Origin: Sphingobium trunci
GTDB lineage: Bacteria > Pseudomonadota > Alphaproteobacteria > Sphingomonadales > Sphingomonadaceae
Length of the DNA stretch: 33,406 nt
Assembly: GCF_022664535.1 (NCBI RefSeq)
Contig: NZ_JAKUJY010000037.1
Span: 1 to 33,406 of the forward strand
Direction of reading: 5' to 3'
Each line of letters opens with the position of its first letter. Position 1 is the stretch's first letter. Position numbers and translations under genes: made by a program. A model generated the notes under the pieces. The model was not told where the DNA came from and ran no database searches. It was given only the letters and a program-made list of their open reading frames with translations. This document shows positions 6,974-14,571 of this stretch, piece by piece.

Positions 6974-8584
6974 ATGCTGAGCGCGGCGCAAAACCTTCCC
7001 GAAGACCCAGCTTTGCTGAAGGCGATAATCGCCGACTTGCAGGCGGAAAACGCGAAGCTGGCGGCAACGGTCCGCGCACATGATCTGGTGGTGCAGGCCC
7101 TGCGTCTGCGCATTGCCAAACTGAAGAAACAGGCCTTCGGCAAGTCCTCGGAAAAGATCGAACGCGAGATCGAGCAGCTGGAACTGGCGCTAGAGGACAT
7201 TCTGGTCGCCGCGGCACAAAACGTCGCCTTGCCGAGTGATGTCGAAGAGGATGAGGCCACTGCGCACGTAGACAGCGCACGGGCCATGGCCCGGCGCCCG
7301 CGTGTTGCGCCTGACATCCCGCGCGAGCGAAAAGAACTCGACCCGGGCAACGCTTGTCCCGATTGCGGGGGCGAGTTACGCCTCGTCGGCGAGGACGTGA
7401 GCGAAATCATCGAAATGATTACCGCCAGGCTGAAGGTGATCGAGGTAGCGCGGCCGAAGAAGTCCTGCCGCTGCTGTGAGAAAATGGTGCAGGTGCCGGC
7501 TCCGAGCCGCCCGATCCCCGGCAGCATGGCCGGAAGCAGCCTGCTTGCCTACGTGCTCGTCTCAAAGTTCGACGATCACTTGCCGCTGTACCGGCAGAAC
7601 GAAATCCTTACCCGCATGGGCGCTGACATTCCCCGCAGCACGCTGGCTGACTGGTGCGGCAAGGCGATGCGAACCCTGCAGCCCCTGATCGAGCGTATTG
7701 AGGCATCGGTCCTGGCCAGCACCGTCATCCACGCCGATGATACACCGATCCAGGTGCTGGATCACACAAGGCGGGCCAAGGGGCCCGGTAAGGGCGTGAA
7801 GCAAGGCAGGATCTGGGGTTATGTCTGCGATCAGCGCCCGTGGAACGGGCCGGCACCGCCGGGTGTGGTCTATCGCTTTGCCCCCAACTGGAAGGCGGAG
7901 CACGTGCAAAACCACCTTTGCAATGCGAGCGGCATTCTCCAGGCCGACGCCTACAGGGGATATGCGAAGCTCTATGAGCCCGGCGCAGACGGCGAACCGC
8001 GCTTCCGGGAAGCTGCCTGCTTCGCCCATTGGCGGCGTGACTTCCACGACATCTGGAAAGCGAACAAATCACCGATAGCGCGAGAAGCCCTCGATCGCAT
8101 CGGCCAGTTGTACGACATCGAACGCGAAATCGCCGGGAAACCTGTCGATGTTCGGCGCGCCGTCCGCCAGGAGCATAGCAAACCCAAACTCGAGGCGTTG
8201 CGCGCCTGGGCCGAGCAGCAACTCACCCGCATCCCCGTCAAGGGCGACCTGGCCAGCGCCATTAGGTATGGCTTGAGTCGCTGGCAGGCCTTCTTATTGT
8301 TCATCGAAGACGGGCGCGTCGCCATCGATAACAATGCCGCTGAGCGAGCCGTGAGACCTATTGGTCTGGGAAGACGCAACTGGCTCTTCGCCGGCTCCGA
8401 AGCAGGCGCTGAAACCCTGGCGCGGGCCATGACGCTTATTGAAAGTGCCAAGATGAACGGTCTCGATCCGCAGGCTTATCTCGCCGACGTGCTCGGCCGT
8501 ATCCATGATCACAAGATCAACCGGATCGAGGAATTGCTGCCTTGGAAATGGATGCCCTTGGTGCCGTTGGCAGAGGTAGCCTGA
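6974..8584 (+). CDS. tnpC: IS66 family DDE transposase TnpC, 536 aa
   Basis: This is the transposase catalysing strand cleavage and transfer. An N-terminal helical leucine-zipper-like stretch (about 17-75) is followed by a Cys4 zinc finger (C128-x2-C131 and C165-x2-C168). The RNase-H-like DDE domain then has Asp in VIHADDTPIQVLD (about 255/256), Asp in LQADAYRGYAKLYE (325) and Glu in DNNAAERAVRPIGLGRRNWL (457). The conserved family C-terminus (DPQAYLADVLGRI, IEELLPWKW) is intact. The open frame extends back into tnpB to about 6755, but the natural start is the ATG at 6974, where family similarity begins, with AGG just upstream. No frameshift or stop is visible, so this subunit looks functional. 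Confidence 0.95.
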   Translation: MLSAAQNLPEDPALLKAIIADLQAENAKLAATVRAHDLVVQALRLRIAKLKKQAFGKSSEKIEREIEQLELALEDILVAAAQNVALPSDVEEDEATAHVDSARAMARRPRVAPDIPRERKELDPGNACPDCGGELRLVGEDVSEIIEMITARLKVIEVARPKKSCRCCEKMVQVPAPSRPIPGSMAGSSLLAYVLVSKFDDHLPLYRQNEILTRMGADIPRSTLADWCGKAMRTLQPLIERIEASVLASTVIHADDTPIQVLDHTRRAKGPGKGVKQGRIWGYVCDQRPWNGPAPPGVVYRFAPNWKAEHVQNHLCNASGILQADAYRGYAKLYEPGADGEPRFREAACFAHWRRDFHDIWKANKSPIAREALDRIGQLYDIEREIAGKPVDVRRAVRQEHSKPKLEALRAWAEQQLTRIPVKGDLASAIRYGLSRWQAFLLFIEDGRVAIDNNAAERAVRPIGLGRRNWLFAGSEAGAETLARAMTLIESAKMNGLDPQAYLADVLGRIHDHKINRIEELLPWKWMPLVPLAEVA

Positions 8585-8880
8585 TGGCCACGATCACGCA
8601 CGTGCGCACGCTGGACTATGCTGCCAAAATGCTCGGTGAGGACGTGGAACTGTTGGAAGCCATCGTCTGGAACGACGACAATCTGACATACGGCAGCATC
8701 ATCAGCGTTTACACTGGCCCGGATGAGACCATTACGGCTCTCACCGACGATGGCATCGACGAACTGTCAGATATGCTCCGAGAAGCACGCCGCACCACCC
8801 AGACCTGGCACGGCTTCCTCGATGACTTCCTTGACGATCCCGAACTCGCCACTCGCTTCAAGGCCCAACCACCGCGGTAA
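8584..8880 (+). CDS. IS66-borne accessory protein, 98 aa
   Basis: The ATG overlaps the tnpC stop by one base (TGATG, 8582-8586), indicating coupled translation. The stop codon lies only 15 bp inside the right end of the element, so this gene is an integral part of it. The protein is acidic and soluble, with DYAAKMLGEDVELLEAIVWN near the N-terminus and a Trp/Asp-rich C-terminus (WHGFLDDFLDDPELATRF). Similar small ORFs accompany tnpC in some alphaproteobacterial IS66 elements (general recollection), but no function is known to me. Its repeated linkage to transposase suggests a role in regulating or modulating transposition rather than an unrelated passenger (inference). Confidence 0.8.
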   Translation: MATITHVRTLDYAAKMLGEDVELLEAIVWNDDNLTYGSIISVYTGPDETITALTDDGIDELSDMLREARRTTQTWHGFLDDFLDDPELATRFKAQPPR

Positions 8881-8895
8881 CAATCGGACGGTTAC

Positions 8896-8903
8896 CGAGA
8901 AAG
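8896..8903. repeat. 8-bp target-site duplication, right copy
   Basis: CGAGAAAG immediately follows the right terminus of the IS66 element and is identical to the left copy at 6086-6093. Confidence 0.9.
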
Positions 8904-9295
8904 ATTGTGAATAGGAGTTGCTGCCTGTCTGTAGGGACGGGCTTATCCCGAACGGCGCCGACTTATCCGGTTGGAAAGATACACCCGCCGATGGAAGGCA
9001 CGAGGAGCAGCGCCAGATCTTGACAGTGATTGCAGTTTTACTGGGGCGCGCCGAAGGAAATCACCGCGTGTAAATGGAGATGGCTTATGGACTGCTGCTG
9101 TACCCTTTCTTCCGCGATCATCGTCTTCTGCGCATTTCCTGGGTTGAGCCGGGCAAGGATCGCATGGCAGCGCGCCGCTTAGGATCACCATGATGAGGGA
9201 GAGGAGATTGCCAATGTCATGAACGATGGTAGCGGAAAGCTAGCCAGTCAGTTCCATCTCATTGCTCGCCATAATGTCCGTCGCTTCACGCGCCG
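8904..9295. other. Intergenic region, right flank of the IS66 element
   Basis: No supported gene: open frames here are short and lack ribosome sites and family resemblance. A small CGGG/CCCG hairpin lies near 8938-8951. This is the other half of the convergent gap between mucR and the EAL gene. Confidence 0.45.
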
Positions 9296-10606
9296 TCAAT
9301 CGAGACGCCCAGGGCGGATGGCCGCGGCTTCTTCAGCGGAGCCGGGCCCAGCGGTCGATGATCTCGACGCGATAATCCGGGCATCACGGACCACGGGCAG
9401 CATAGGGCCAGCAGATGGCCGCCCGAACTGATAGCCCTGCAACCAACCCGCGCCCGCATTCCGGGCAAGACTTGCCTGATCGGCTGTCTCTATGCCCTCC
9501 ACAATCACGGCGGAGGCAAACGAAGTACCGAGCCGTACAAGATCCAGAAATTTCCCATATCCTTCATCGCTGTTCGACGCATCGCGAACGAAACGGCTAT
9601 CAATTTTGACGATATCCGCCGCCAGCGCGGACAACTGGAAGATTGATCGCCCACCTGTGCCGAAATCATCTACGGCAACAAGGCAGCCAAGTTCCTGCAT
9701 CACGGATATGAATTCCCGGGCCTCCTCCAGTGAAACAAATTGGGCCGTTTCGGTGATCTCTATCACCAGGCGGCCGGCCAAGCCGGATCGCCGATTTAGC
9801 CTTTCGCGTAATTCCCGCCAAAGCGTATTTGTGCCATAACGATGTAGGGATGCGCTTGCGGAGGAGATATTGATACCCAGGCAAAGCGTAGGATTCGCTT
9901 CAAGCTCGTCGAGCGCCGCCGACATGAGCCGACGATCGAGTTCCGGGGACAGGTCCACCCGTTCCAGTGCCAGAATTTCTGGTTCGGCGCTGCGCAAGTT
10001 TCCGGCGCCATCATGAATCCTCAGCAGGCCTTCATAATAGAATATCGGCGCGTCGGGCGCGGAACCGACTGTCGGCTGCCAAACCAGGCTTGCTTGCGCG
10101 CCCGCAACGCTATCCAGAAGGTACACAGCCTTTGCCATGTCGTGTCGATACTGGGCACCCTCCATTAGATGACAGGAATTAGGCCTGAAGCGGACCCGAC
10201 TATAGGCTCGTTCCCTCGCGCTTTCGAAATTCGCGCCGCTGGATGCGAGCGGAGCGGTACCGACGCTCGGAACCGCGAAAAAAGCGCCGGCTTGGGAAAG
10301 AATGGGACTGGCACATATATGGGCACAGAGCTGACTGATCATGGGATCTACGCCGTGCAGCCCTTGTCCAGGATGCGGCCGGACAATCATCTCAATCAGT
10401 CCCGTAGCCTCGTCCTCACGAATTTCATCCTCGTCGAAGATATCATGGACGACGTCGCAAAGCCTCTCGAATGCGCAATACCGTGCCTGAGCCCCAAACG
10501 CGAACTCGATTTCGGCCAGATTGGCCACCGTGACCATGACAAACTGGGACGCCGGCAAGGCTTCCGAGGCCATCAAGGCATTGTGACATTTATTTCGCTT
10601 CCCCAC
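9296..10606 (-). CDS. EAL-domain cyclic-di-GMP phosphodiesterase-like protein, 436 aa
   Basis: EAL domains hydrolyse the second messenger c-di-GMP, which commonly controls EPS output and biofilm formation. Residues ~1-165 look like a degenerate GGDEF-type or other sensory domain. The EAL domain (~170-410) keeps the key motifs: EGLLR in place of EALLR (~192), Asn in NISSAS (~246), EITE (~283), VDDFGTGG (~312), Lys in VKIDSRF (~334), EGIE (~370) and Gln in LQGYQFGRP (~390). It therefore looks catalytically competent. There is no membrane segment. The start is set by AGGAGG (10612-10617), five bases from GTG 10606; a TTG at 10609 is too close. It sits downstream of the phosphatase and acyltransferase genes on the same strand. 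Confidence 0.88.
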   Translation of the reverse strand: MGKRNKCHNALMASEALPASQFVMVTVANLAEIEFAFGAQARYCAFERLCDVVHDIFDEDEIREDEATGLIEMIVRPHPGQGLHGVDPMISQLCAHICASPILSQAGAFFAVPSVGTAPLASSGANFESARERAYSRVRFRPNSCHLMEGAQYRHDMAKAVYLLDSVAGAQASLVWQPTVGSAPDAPIFYYEGLLRIHDGAGNLRSAEPEILALERVDLSPELDRRLMSAALDELEANPTLCLGINISSASASLHRYGTNTLWRELRERLNRRSGLAGRLVIEITETAQFVSLEEAREFISVMQELGCLVAVDDFGTGGRSIFQLSALAADIVKIDSRFVRDASNSDEGYGKFLDLVRLGTSFASAVIVEGIETADQASLARNAGAGWLQGYQFGRPSAGPMLPVVRDARIIASRSSTAGPGSAEEAAAIRPGRLD

Positions 10607-10647
10607 CAATACCTCCTAAAGCCGGTTTCTGGGCAGGTTCGGATGCC

Positions 10648-10659
10648 GCGATATATCGC
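10648..10659. promoter_or_regulatory. 12-bp perfect palindrome upstream of the EAL gene
   Basis: GCGATATATCGC is fully self-complementary and lies about 42 bp upstream of the EAL gene start, between it and the phosphatase gene. The position fits a transcription-factor operator or an RNA hairpin in the leader. The assignment is by structure only. Confidence 0.35.
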
Positions 10660-10835
10660 ATTGGCCCTGTCTTTTTGACCAATCCACCAATCATAACGAA
10701 TGCTATATGAATACTATTATGCTCTTTACGCCAGAAAACATCCGCCAAAGCAAAAGTTTTTCCGGGAAGGCGTGGATCGGTCTGAGCGAACCAGATGGAA
10801 CAAGCGACGGGCGATTCCGAATATCGGCCGAACGA

Positions 10836-11603
10836 TCACCTGAGACCGGTCTGCAGAAGCCATCTTCGGCTGCCCTCCAAGGCGATAGCTGTCAACTTTC
10901 CGGAGGCATAGGCGCCGGTATCGATGCCGATCCGGCCAATGCGCTGGTGGACATCGCAGTAGACGGTGTGGCCGTAAACCACGGTCTTTTCACATTGCTG
11001 TTCCGAATGCGTGAATCCTTTGCGGATCCATCGCGTGACGCGTGGGTCCTGTGCCTCTATGTCCTTGCTGACATCGACGCCGGCGTGAACGAACAGATAA
11101 TCGCCCCTGATCACCTGGCTTTCTAAGCGGCCGATGAACTCGATATGTTCATGCGGCACATGGTTGATGATGATCGTTTCAAGGTCTTCGTAATTCGCTG
11201 TCCGATATGTACTGGCATTGATGCCGTAACTTAGAATGGTGGGGCGCCCTCCCATGTGAATGAACAACTTGAGCATGTCATGCTCCCGATTCAGGACGCG
11301 CAAGAAAATTTCCTCATGATTGCCCATCAGGAAGCGGTAACGGGATGAGGTACTGGCTAGGGAGGAAAGGCGGTCCAGAGCCTGCGCCGATGCCGGTCCT
11401 CGGTTGATATAATCGCCCAGGAAGATAACTTCGCATTCACCGGAATAGGCGTGGCTGTCGTTGGCGATCTTTTCCAGCATTTCATCAAGTAGATCGCAGC
11501 GGCCGTGAATGTCACCGACGGCATATACGCGGCTATTGGCGGCCACCGAGGATAGTCTCTTCTCCGTCTTTTGCCAGCGCCCTATGATACGGTCTATAAG
11601 CAT
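10836..11603 (-). CDS. Calcineurin-like metallophosphoesterase (PPP-type phosphatase / Ap4A hydrolase-like), 255 aa
   Basis: This is a two-metal phosphoesterase with every family motif in order: GDIHGR (30-35), GDYINRGP (63-70), GNHEE (94-98), the HAGVD histidine motif (173-177) and YGHT (210-213). The closest familiar proteins are bacterial PP2A-like serine/threonine phosphatases and symmetrical diadenosine tetraphosphatases; the sequence alone does not separate them. It is cytoplasmic, with no signal peptide. ATG 11603 is preceded by GAGG at eight bases. It follows the acyltransferase gene by 45 bp on the same strand, so the two are probably co-transcribed. Similar phosphatases are seen near capsule and EPS loci, where they may act on Tyr/Ser-phosphorylated export proteins such as Wzc (inference). 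Confidence 0.88.
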   Translation of the reverse strand: MLIDRIIGRWQKTEKRLSSVAANSRVYAVGDIHGRCDLLDEMLEKIANDSHAYSGECEVIFLGDYINRGPASAQALDRLSSLASTSSRYRFLMGNHEEIFLRVLNREHDMLKLFIHMGGRPTILSYGINASTYRTANYEDLETIIINHVPHEHIEFIGRLESQVIRGDYLFVHAGVDVSKDIEAQDPRVTRWIRKGFTHSEQQCEKTVVYGHTVYCDVHQRIGRIGIDTGAYASGKLTAIALEGSRRWLLQTGLR

Positions 11604-11648
11604 TAACTAAATCCTCAATATAGATAGCAGTGAAGTACATGGTTCGTC

Positions 11649-12854
11649 TCAATTCAGGGCATTTATGGAAGCATCGCCTATTATCGAGGATTTGACCTTA
11701 CCATAGCGTCTTTTCTTACTAGAGAAGAGCTGAAGAAATGGACGTTCAATGAACTTATGCACCATTATTGATAGGATGACCGATCCGGACAAGGTCATGA
11801 AGACATAAAGAAAGATTTGGCCTCCTGCCGGGACCGTCACCTCTACAAAGAATATCGTGACAATTCTTAAGACGAACCTGTGGCAGAGATATAATGCATA
11901 TGAGCTGTCTCCCAGAAGAATGATCCAGCCGGGAATTTTGCGGTCGGCGGATAAGGGAAGCGCCAGGGCAGCATAGACCATCAGCGCGGCCGGCAGGCCG
12001 CCCTTGACGAAGCGCGGCACCTCCAAATTGCACCCCAGCAGCAGGATGATCAATCCTAGTAAGAAGATTGCGAGGCAGAAGGACAAACTCTTTTGCAAGT
12101 CGACCCGAACTCTTAGGGTTCCAAGTAAAACTCCAAAAATGAACTCAAATATGATGGAATTTCCCCAAAATCGGACGGGCACGGAACTGAAATTATACAG
12201 GCTGGAAACGACTATAAGGCAAAGGTATGAAAGGATTAGGCATATCAACCCATTTCTCTTGTTGAACAGGAGGAGAAGACCGAACGAGAAATAGAAGAAT
12301 ACCTCATAGTTCAACGTCCAGCCAAGCGACAGAACCGGCGCAATCCTACCGCCCGGTCGCTCACTAGGTATGAAGAGATACGAAGAAATGACGTTCCACA
12401 GATTGAACTCCGTCGATCTCACATGATTGCCCAGAAAGAGAAGAACGGCGACCATGAGGCTTGTGAAGAACCAATAAAGTGGAACTAGACGGATGAATCT
12501 TCTGCGCCAGAACTCAAGTACTGCTTTGGGCCGGCCAAACATCTCCTCAGATGTATAGTACATCACGAATCCGCTGAGCACGAAGAAAATGTCGACGCCC
12601 GCGATCAGGGGAAATTCATTGAAAGGCATGACCATGCCTTTGGTCGTGTGGAACTCCAGTATCCCGTGGCCGAGCATGACGCTGATCGCCGCATAGGCTC
12701 TCAACGCCTGAAGCGCATTGATCTTGCGAGTGGCCGCGGCTGAGCTTTGCTGCATATGCGGGCTTCCCATAGCTGCCTGTCTGTTGTGGATGAAGGTTGA
12801 ATGCAGCGGATGTTTGCTGAGGTCAACATCAATCATGTAAGTATGAGCATTCAT
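11649..12854 (-). CDS. Acyltransferase 3 (OafA/YrhL-like) membrane protein, 401 aa
   Basis: This is the second AT3-family membrane acyltransferase in the window. The conserved LQALRAYAAISVMLGHGIL (catalytic His), GVDIFFVLSGFVMYYTSEEM and RRRFIRLVPLYWFF blocks are present. Roughly ten TM segments follow, ending in DSSYALYLCHRF and FIERPF. An N-terminal cytoplasmic extension of about 45 residues precedes the first TM. The ATG at 12854 lacks a strong ribosome site, so a later Met (for example the one beginning MGSPHMQQ) is also possible. It heads a minus-strand group with the phosphatase and perhaps the EAL gene, divergent from the sugar-phosphate transferase, which suggests it acylates the EPS repeat unit or its lipid-linked precursor (inference). 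Confidence 0.88.
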   Translation of the reverse strand: MNAHTYMIDVDLSKHPLHSTFIHNRQAAMGSPHMQQSSAAATRKINALQALRAYAAISVMLGHGILEFHTTKGMVMPFNEFPLIAGVDIFFVLSGFVMYYTSEEMFGRPKAVLEFWRRRFIRLVPLYWFFTSLMVAVLLFLGNHVRSTEFNLWNVISSYLFIPSERPGGRIAPVLSLGWTLNYEVFFYFSFGLLLLFNKRNGLICLILSYLCLIVVSSLYNFSSVPVRFWGNSIIFEFIFGVLLGTLRVRVDLQKSLSFCLAIFLLGLIILLLGCNLEVPRFVKGGLPAALMVYAALALPLSADRKIPGWIILLGDSSYALYLCHRFVLRIVTIFFVEVTVPAGGQIFLYVFMTLSGSVILSIMVHKFIERPFLQLFSSKKRRYGKVKSSIIGDASINALN

Positions 12855-12891
12855 TGGGAATCGCTTTCGGCATAAGCAAAGAGTTGCAAAT

Positions 12892-12903
12892 CTAATAAAT
12901 TAG
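12892..12903. promoter_or_regulatory. 12-bp palindrome in the divergent AT3/phosphotransferase promoter region
   Basis: CTAATAAATTAG is a 12-bp inverted repeat (CTAAT/ATTAG arms, AA centre) in the 236-bp gap between two divergent EPS-related genes. It could bind a regulator controlling both sides. It rests on structure and position only. Confidence 0.3.
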
Positions 12904-12989
12904 GTCAGATCGAGGTTTCGGATTGAACGGGCAATTCCGTAGGATTCGGACAAGAATCAGCCAGTTTTCATCCACGACATAACTTCCTC

Positions 12990-13018
12990 TTGCTTCGCGA
13001 TTGCAACATAGTCATAAA
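12990..13018 (+). promoter_or_regulatory. Putative promoter of the sugar-phosphate transferase gene
   Basis: TTGCTT (12990-12995) and CATAAA (13013-13018) are spaced 17 bp, a weak but properly spaced pair. Transcription would begin around 13025, which fits the ATG at 13091 and excludes an upstream in-frame start near 13001. Confidence 0.35.
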
Positions 13019-13090
13019 TCGGTCCATGTAGATCCTTCAGTTCGCGCTTGCAGCATGGAATCGCGCGGCGCTCAGGTGTGGGGAAGGCAG

Positions 13091-14464
13091 ATGAATGTTC
13101 ACGCAACAATTAATCCGGCAGAGATCCCTTCGGGTGAGGGTGGCAGTCTCGCCAAGGCTTATCTAAGAGCGCAATTGATTCTTGTTCTGTTCGGGACAGA
13201 TCTGCTGGCTCTAGTTTTCGCGTGCACCTTGGCGATGGTCATTTGGCAGAGCAATCTAGGAATTCATCTTTCTGACCTCATGCCGGCACTGACGCTAATT
13301 TTGCTTTATAGCTTGACCGGCTTTGCGCTCAGGGCGTTTGCGGGGGAGGCTCTGCTCTCCCCGGTGATATCGGTCAGGGGCTCGCTCCTTTCCATTCTCG
13401 GCGCAGCCGGACTGTTGTTAACCGTGCTGTATGCAGTCGGGGCGAGCGAACATTTTTCCCGCACGCAATTCGGTCTTAGCGTGGGTCTTTCCATCATGTT
13501 TCTTGCGGTCAGCCGGACCTGTATGACCCGCTATGCGGTAAGGGTCCTGAATGGCGATCTCTACAGCGTGGTTTATATCAACGAGATCGATCAGTCACAT
13601 ATTTTTGGCCAAGCCCTTCCTTTCACAAATAAGGATGAACTGTCGCCTCATGAATATCATGCAATGGCGCGCTACATCGGCAAGGCGGATCGCGTCGTTA
13701 TCCATTGTTTGCCGGAACGGCGAAGCGACTGGGCGCACATGCTTCAGGGGATGAATGTTCATGCCGAGGTGATCGCCGCAGAGTTTGCTGGCGCGCCAGT
13801 GGTTGCCGTCGGCGAATATGGGAATCAGCCGACGCTGGTGGTGGCAAGGGGACCGTTCGACATGACCGAGCGTAGCATCAAGCGGGCGTTTGATATCGCT
13901 TTCAGCGTTGTCGCCATTATCGCCCTGTTGCCCCTGCTCCTGCTCGTTGCCATCGCCGTGAAACTGTCGAGTGCCGGCCCGGTTCTGTTCAAGCAACCGC
14001 GCCTCGGGCGGCAGAACCGCATATTTGACATCTACAAGTTCAGGAGCATGCGGGTACAGCAGGCGGATCTTGACGGGGCGCGTTCCGCAACCCGGGACGA
14101 CGATCGGATCACGGCGGTCGGTCATCTCCTGCGCCGCACCAGCATCGATGAACTGCCCCAACTTTTCAACGTCCTGCTGGGGGACATGAGTGTCGTAGGG
14201 CCCAGGCCACATGCGCTTTATTCCAAGGCGAGAGACAGGCTCTTCTGGGAGGTCGATCAACGATATTGGTACCGCCATGCCTGTAAACCCGGCATTACGG
14301 GCCTCGCGCAAGTCCGCGGCCATCGGGGCGCGACGCACCGAGAGCAGGATTTGACCGATCGCCTCCTCTCCGACCTCGAATATTTGAACAAATGGTCCTT
14401 GTGGATGGATTTGGCCATATTGTTGAGGACCATGGGTGTAATGATCCACCGGAACGCCTTTTGA
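13091..14464 (+). CDS. Undecaprenyl-phosphate hexose-1-phosphate transferase (EPS initiating enzyme), 457 aa
   Basis: This polyprenyl-phosphate glycosyl-1-phosphate transferase puts the first sugar phosphate (usually glucose or galactose) on undecaprenyl phosphate, like GumD, WbaP or SpsB. Four TM segments (about 25-155) and a cytoplasmic domain precede a fifth hydrophobic segment (265-290). The catalytic region has FKQPRLGRQN, FDIYKFRSM (312-320), LLRRTSIDELPQLFNVLLGD (346-365), SVVGPRPH (367-374) and CKPGITGLAQVRG (398-410). Residues 157-255 correspond to the degenerate nucleotide-binding-like fold of this class. ATG 13091 follows GGGGAAGG and is preferred over an in-frame upstream start. 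galU follows, supporting UDP-glucose as the donor (inference). Confidence 0.93.
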   Translation: MNVHATINPAEIPSGEGGSLAKAYLRAQLILVLFGTDLLALVFACTLAMVIWQSNLGIHLSDLMPALTLILLYSLTGFALRAFAGEALLSPVISVRGSLLSILGAAGLLLTVLYAVGASEHFSRTQFGLSVGLSIMFLAVSRTCMTRYAVRVLNGDLYSVVYINEIDQSHIFGQALPFTNKDELSPHEYHAMARYIGKADRVVIHCLPERRSDWAHMLQGMNVHAEVIAAEFAGAPVVAVGEYGNQPTLVVARGPFDMTERSIKRAFDIAFSVVAIIALLPLLLLVAIAVKLSSAGPVLFKQPRLGRQNRIFDIYKFRSMRVQQADLDGARSATRDDDRITAVGHLLRRTSIDELPQLFNVLLGDMSVVGPRPHALYSKARDRLFWEVDQRYWYRHACKPGITGLAQVRGHRGATHREQDLTDRLLSDLEYLNKWSLWMDLAILLRTMGVMIHRNAF

Positions 14465-14478
14465 TACAGACTTCGTTC

Positions 14479-14513
14479 ATCGCCCGCTCCGGCCGTCACG
14501 CCGTGCGGGCGAT
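14479..14513 (+). terminator. Strong GC-rich hairpin between phosphotransferase and galU
   Basis: ATCGCCCGC (14479-14487) pairs with GCGGGCGAT (14505-14513). An inner CGGC/GCCG stem gives a long hairpin starting 15 bp after the stop codon. No T-run follows on the plus strand, so it may act as an RNA-stabilising or partial terminator structure rather than a standard intrinsic terminator. Confidence 0.45.
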
Positions 14514-14571
14514 CCCACATACGCTCGCGCAGCCGCTTGGTGCTCTTTCATAGCCGGAAACAAAGGTCTCC

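Larger units (their letters stand above)
6094..8895 (+). mobile_element. Complete IS66-family insertion sequence, 2802 bp
   Basis: The termini begin GTAACCGTCCGATTG at 6094 and end with its reverse complement at 8895. They are 15 bp identical, then two mismatches, then five more matching bases. They start with the GTAA typical of IS66-family ends. A perfect 8-bp duplication (CGAGAAAG) flanks the element. Inside are tnpA (interrupted by TAG), tnpB, tnpC and a 98-aa accessory gene, all overlapping or closely spaced on the plus strand. It sits in a convergent gap, so probably no gene was broken. Intact ends and an unmutated duplication suggest a fairly recent insertion, while the tnpA nonsense codon suggests this copy may not move by itself. 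Confidence 0.95.

Noticed and set aside
13595..14449. 284-aa minus-strand frame opposite the sugar-phosphate transferase
   Set aside because: The plus strand encodes an unmistakable transferase through the whole interval; the antisense frame has no recognisable motif.
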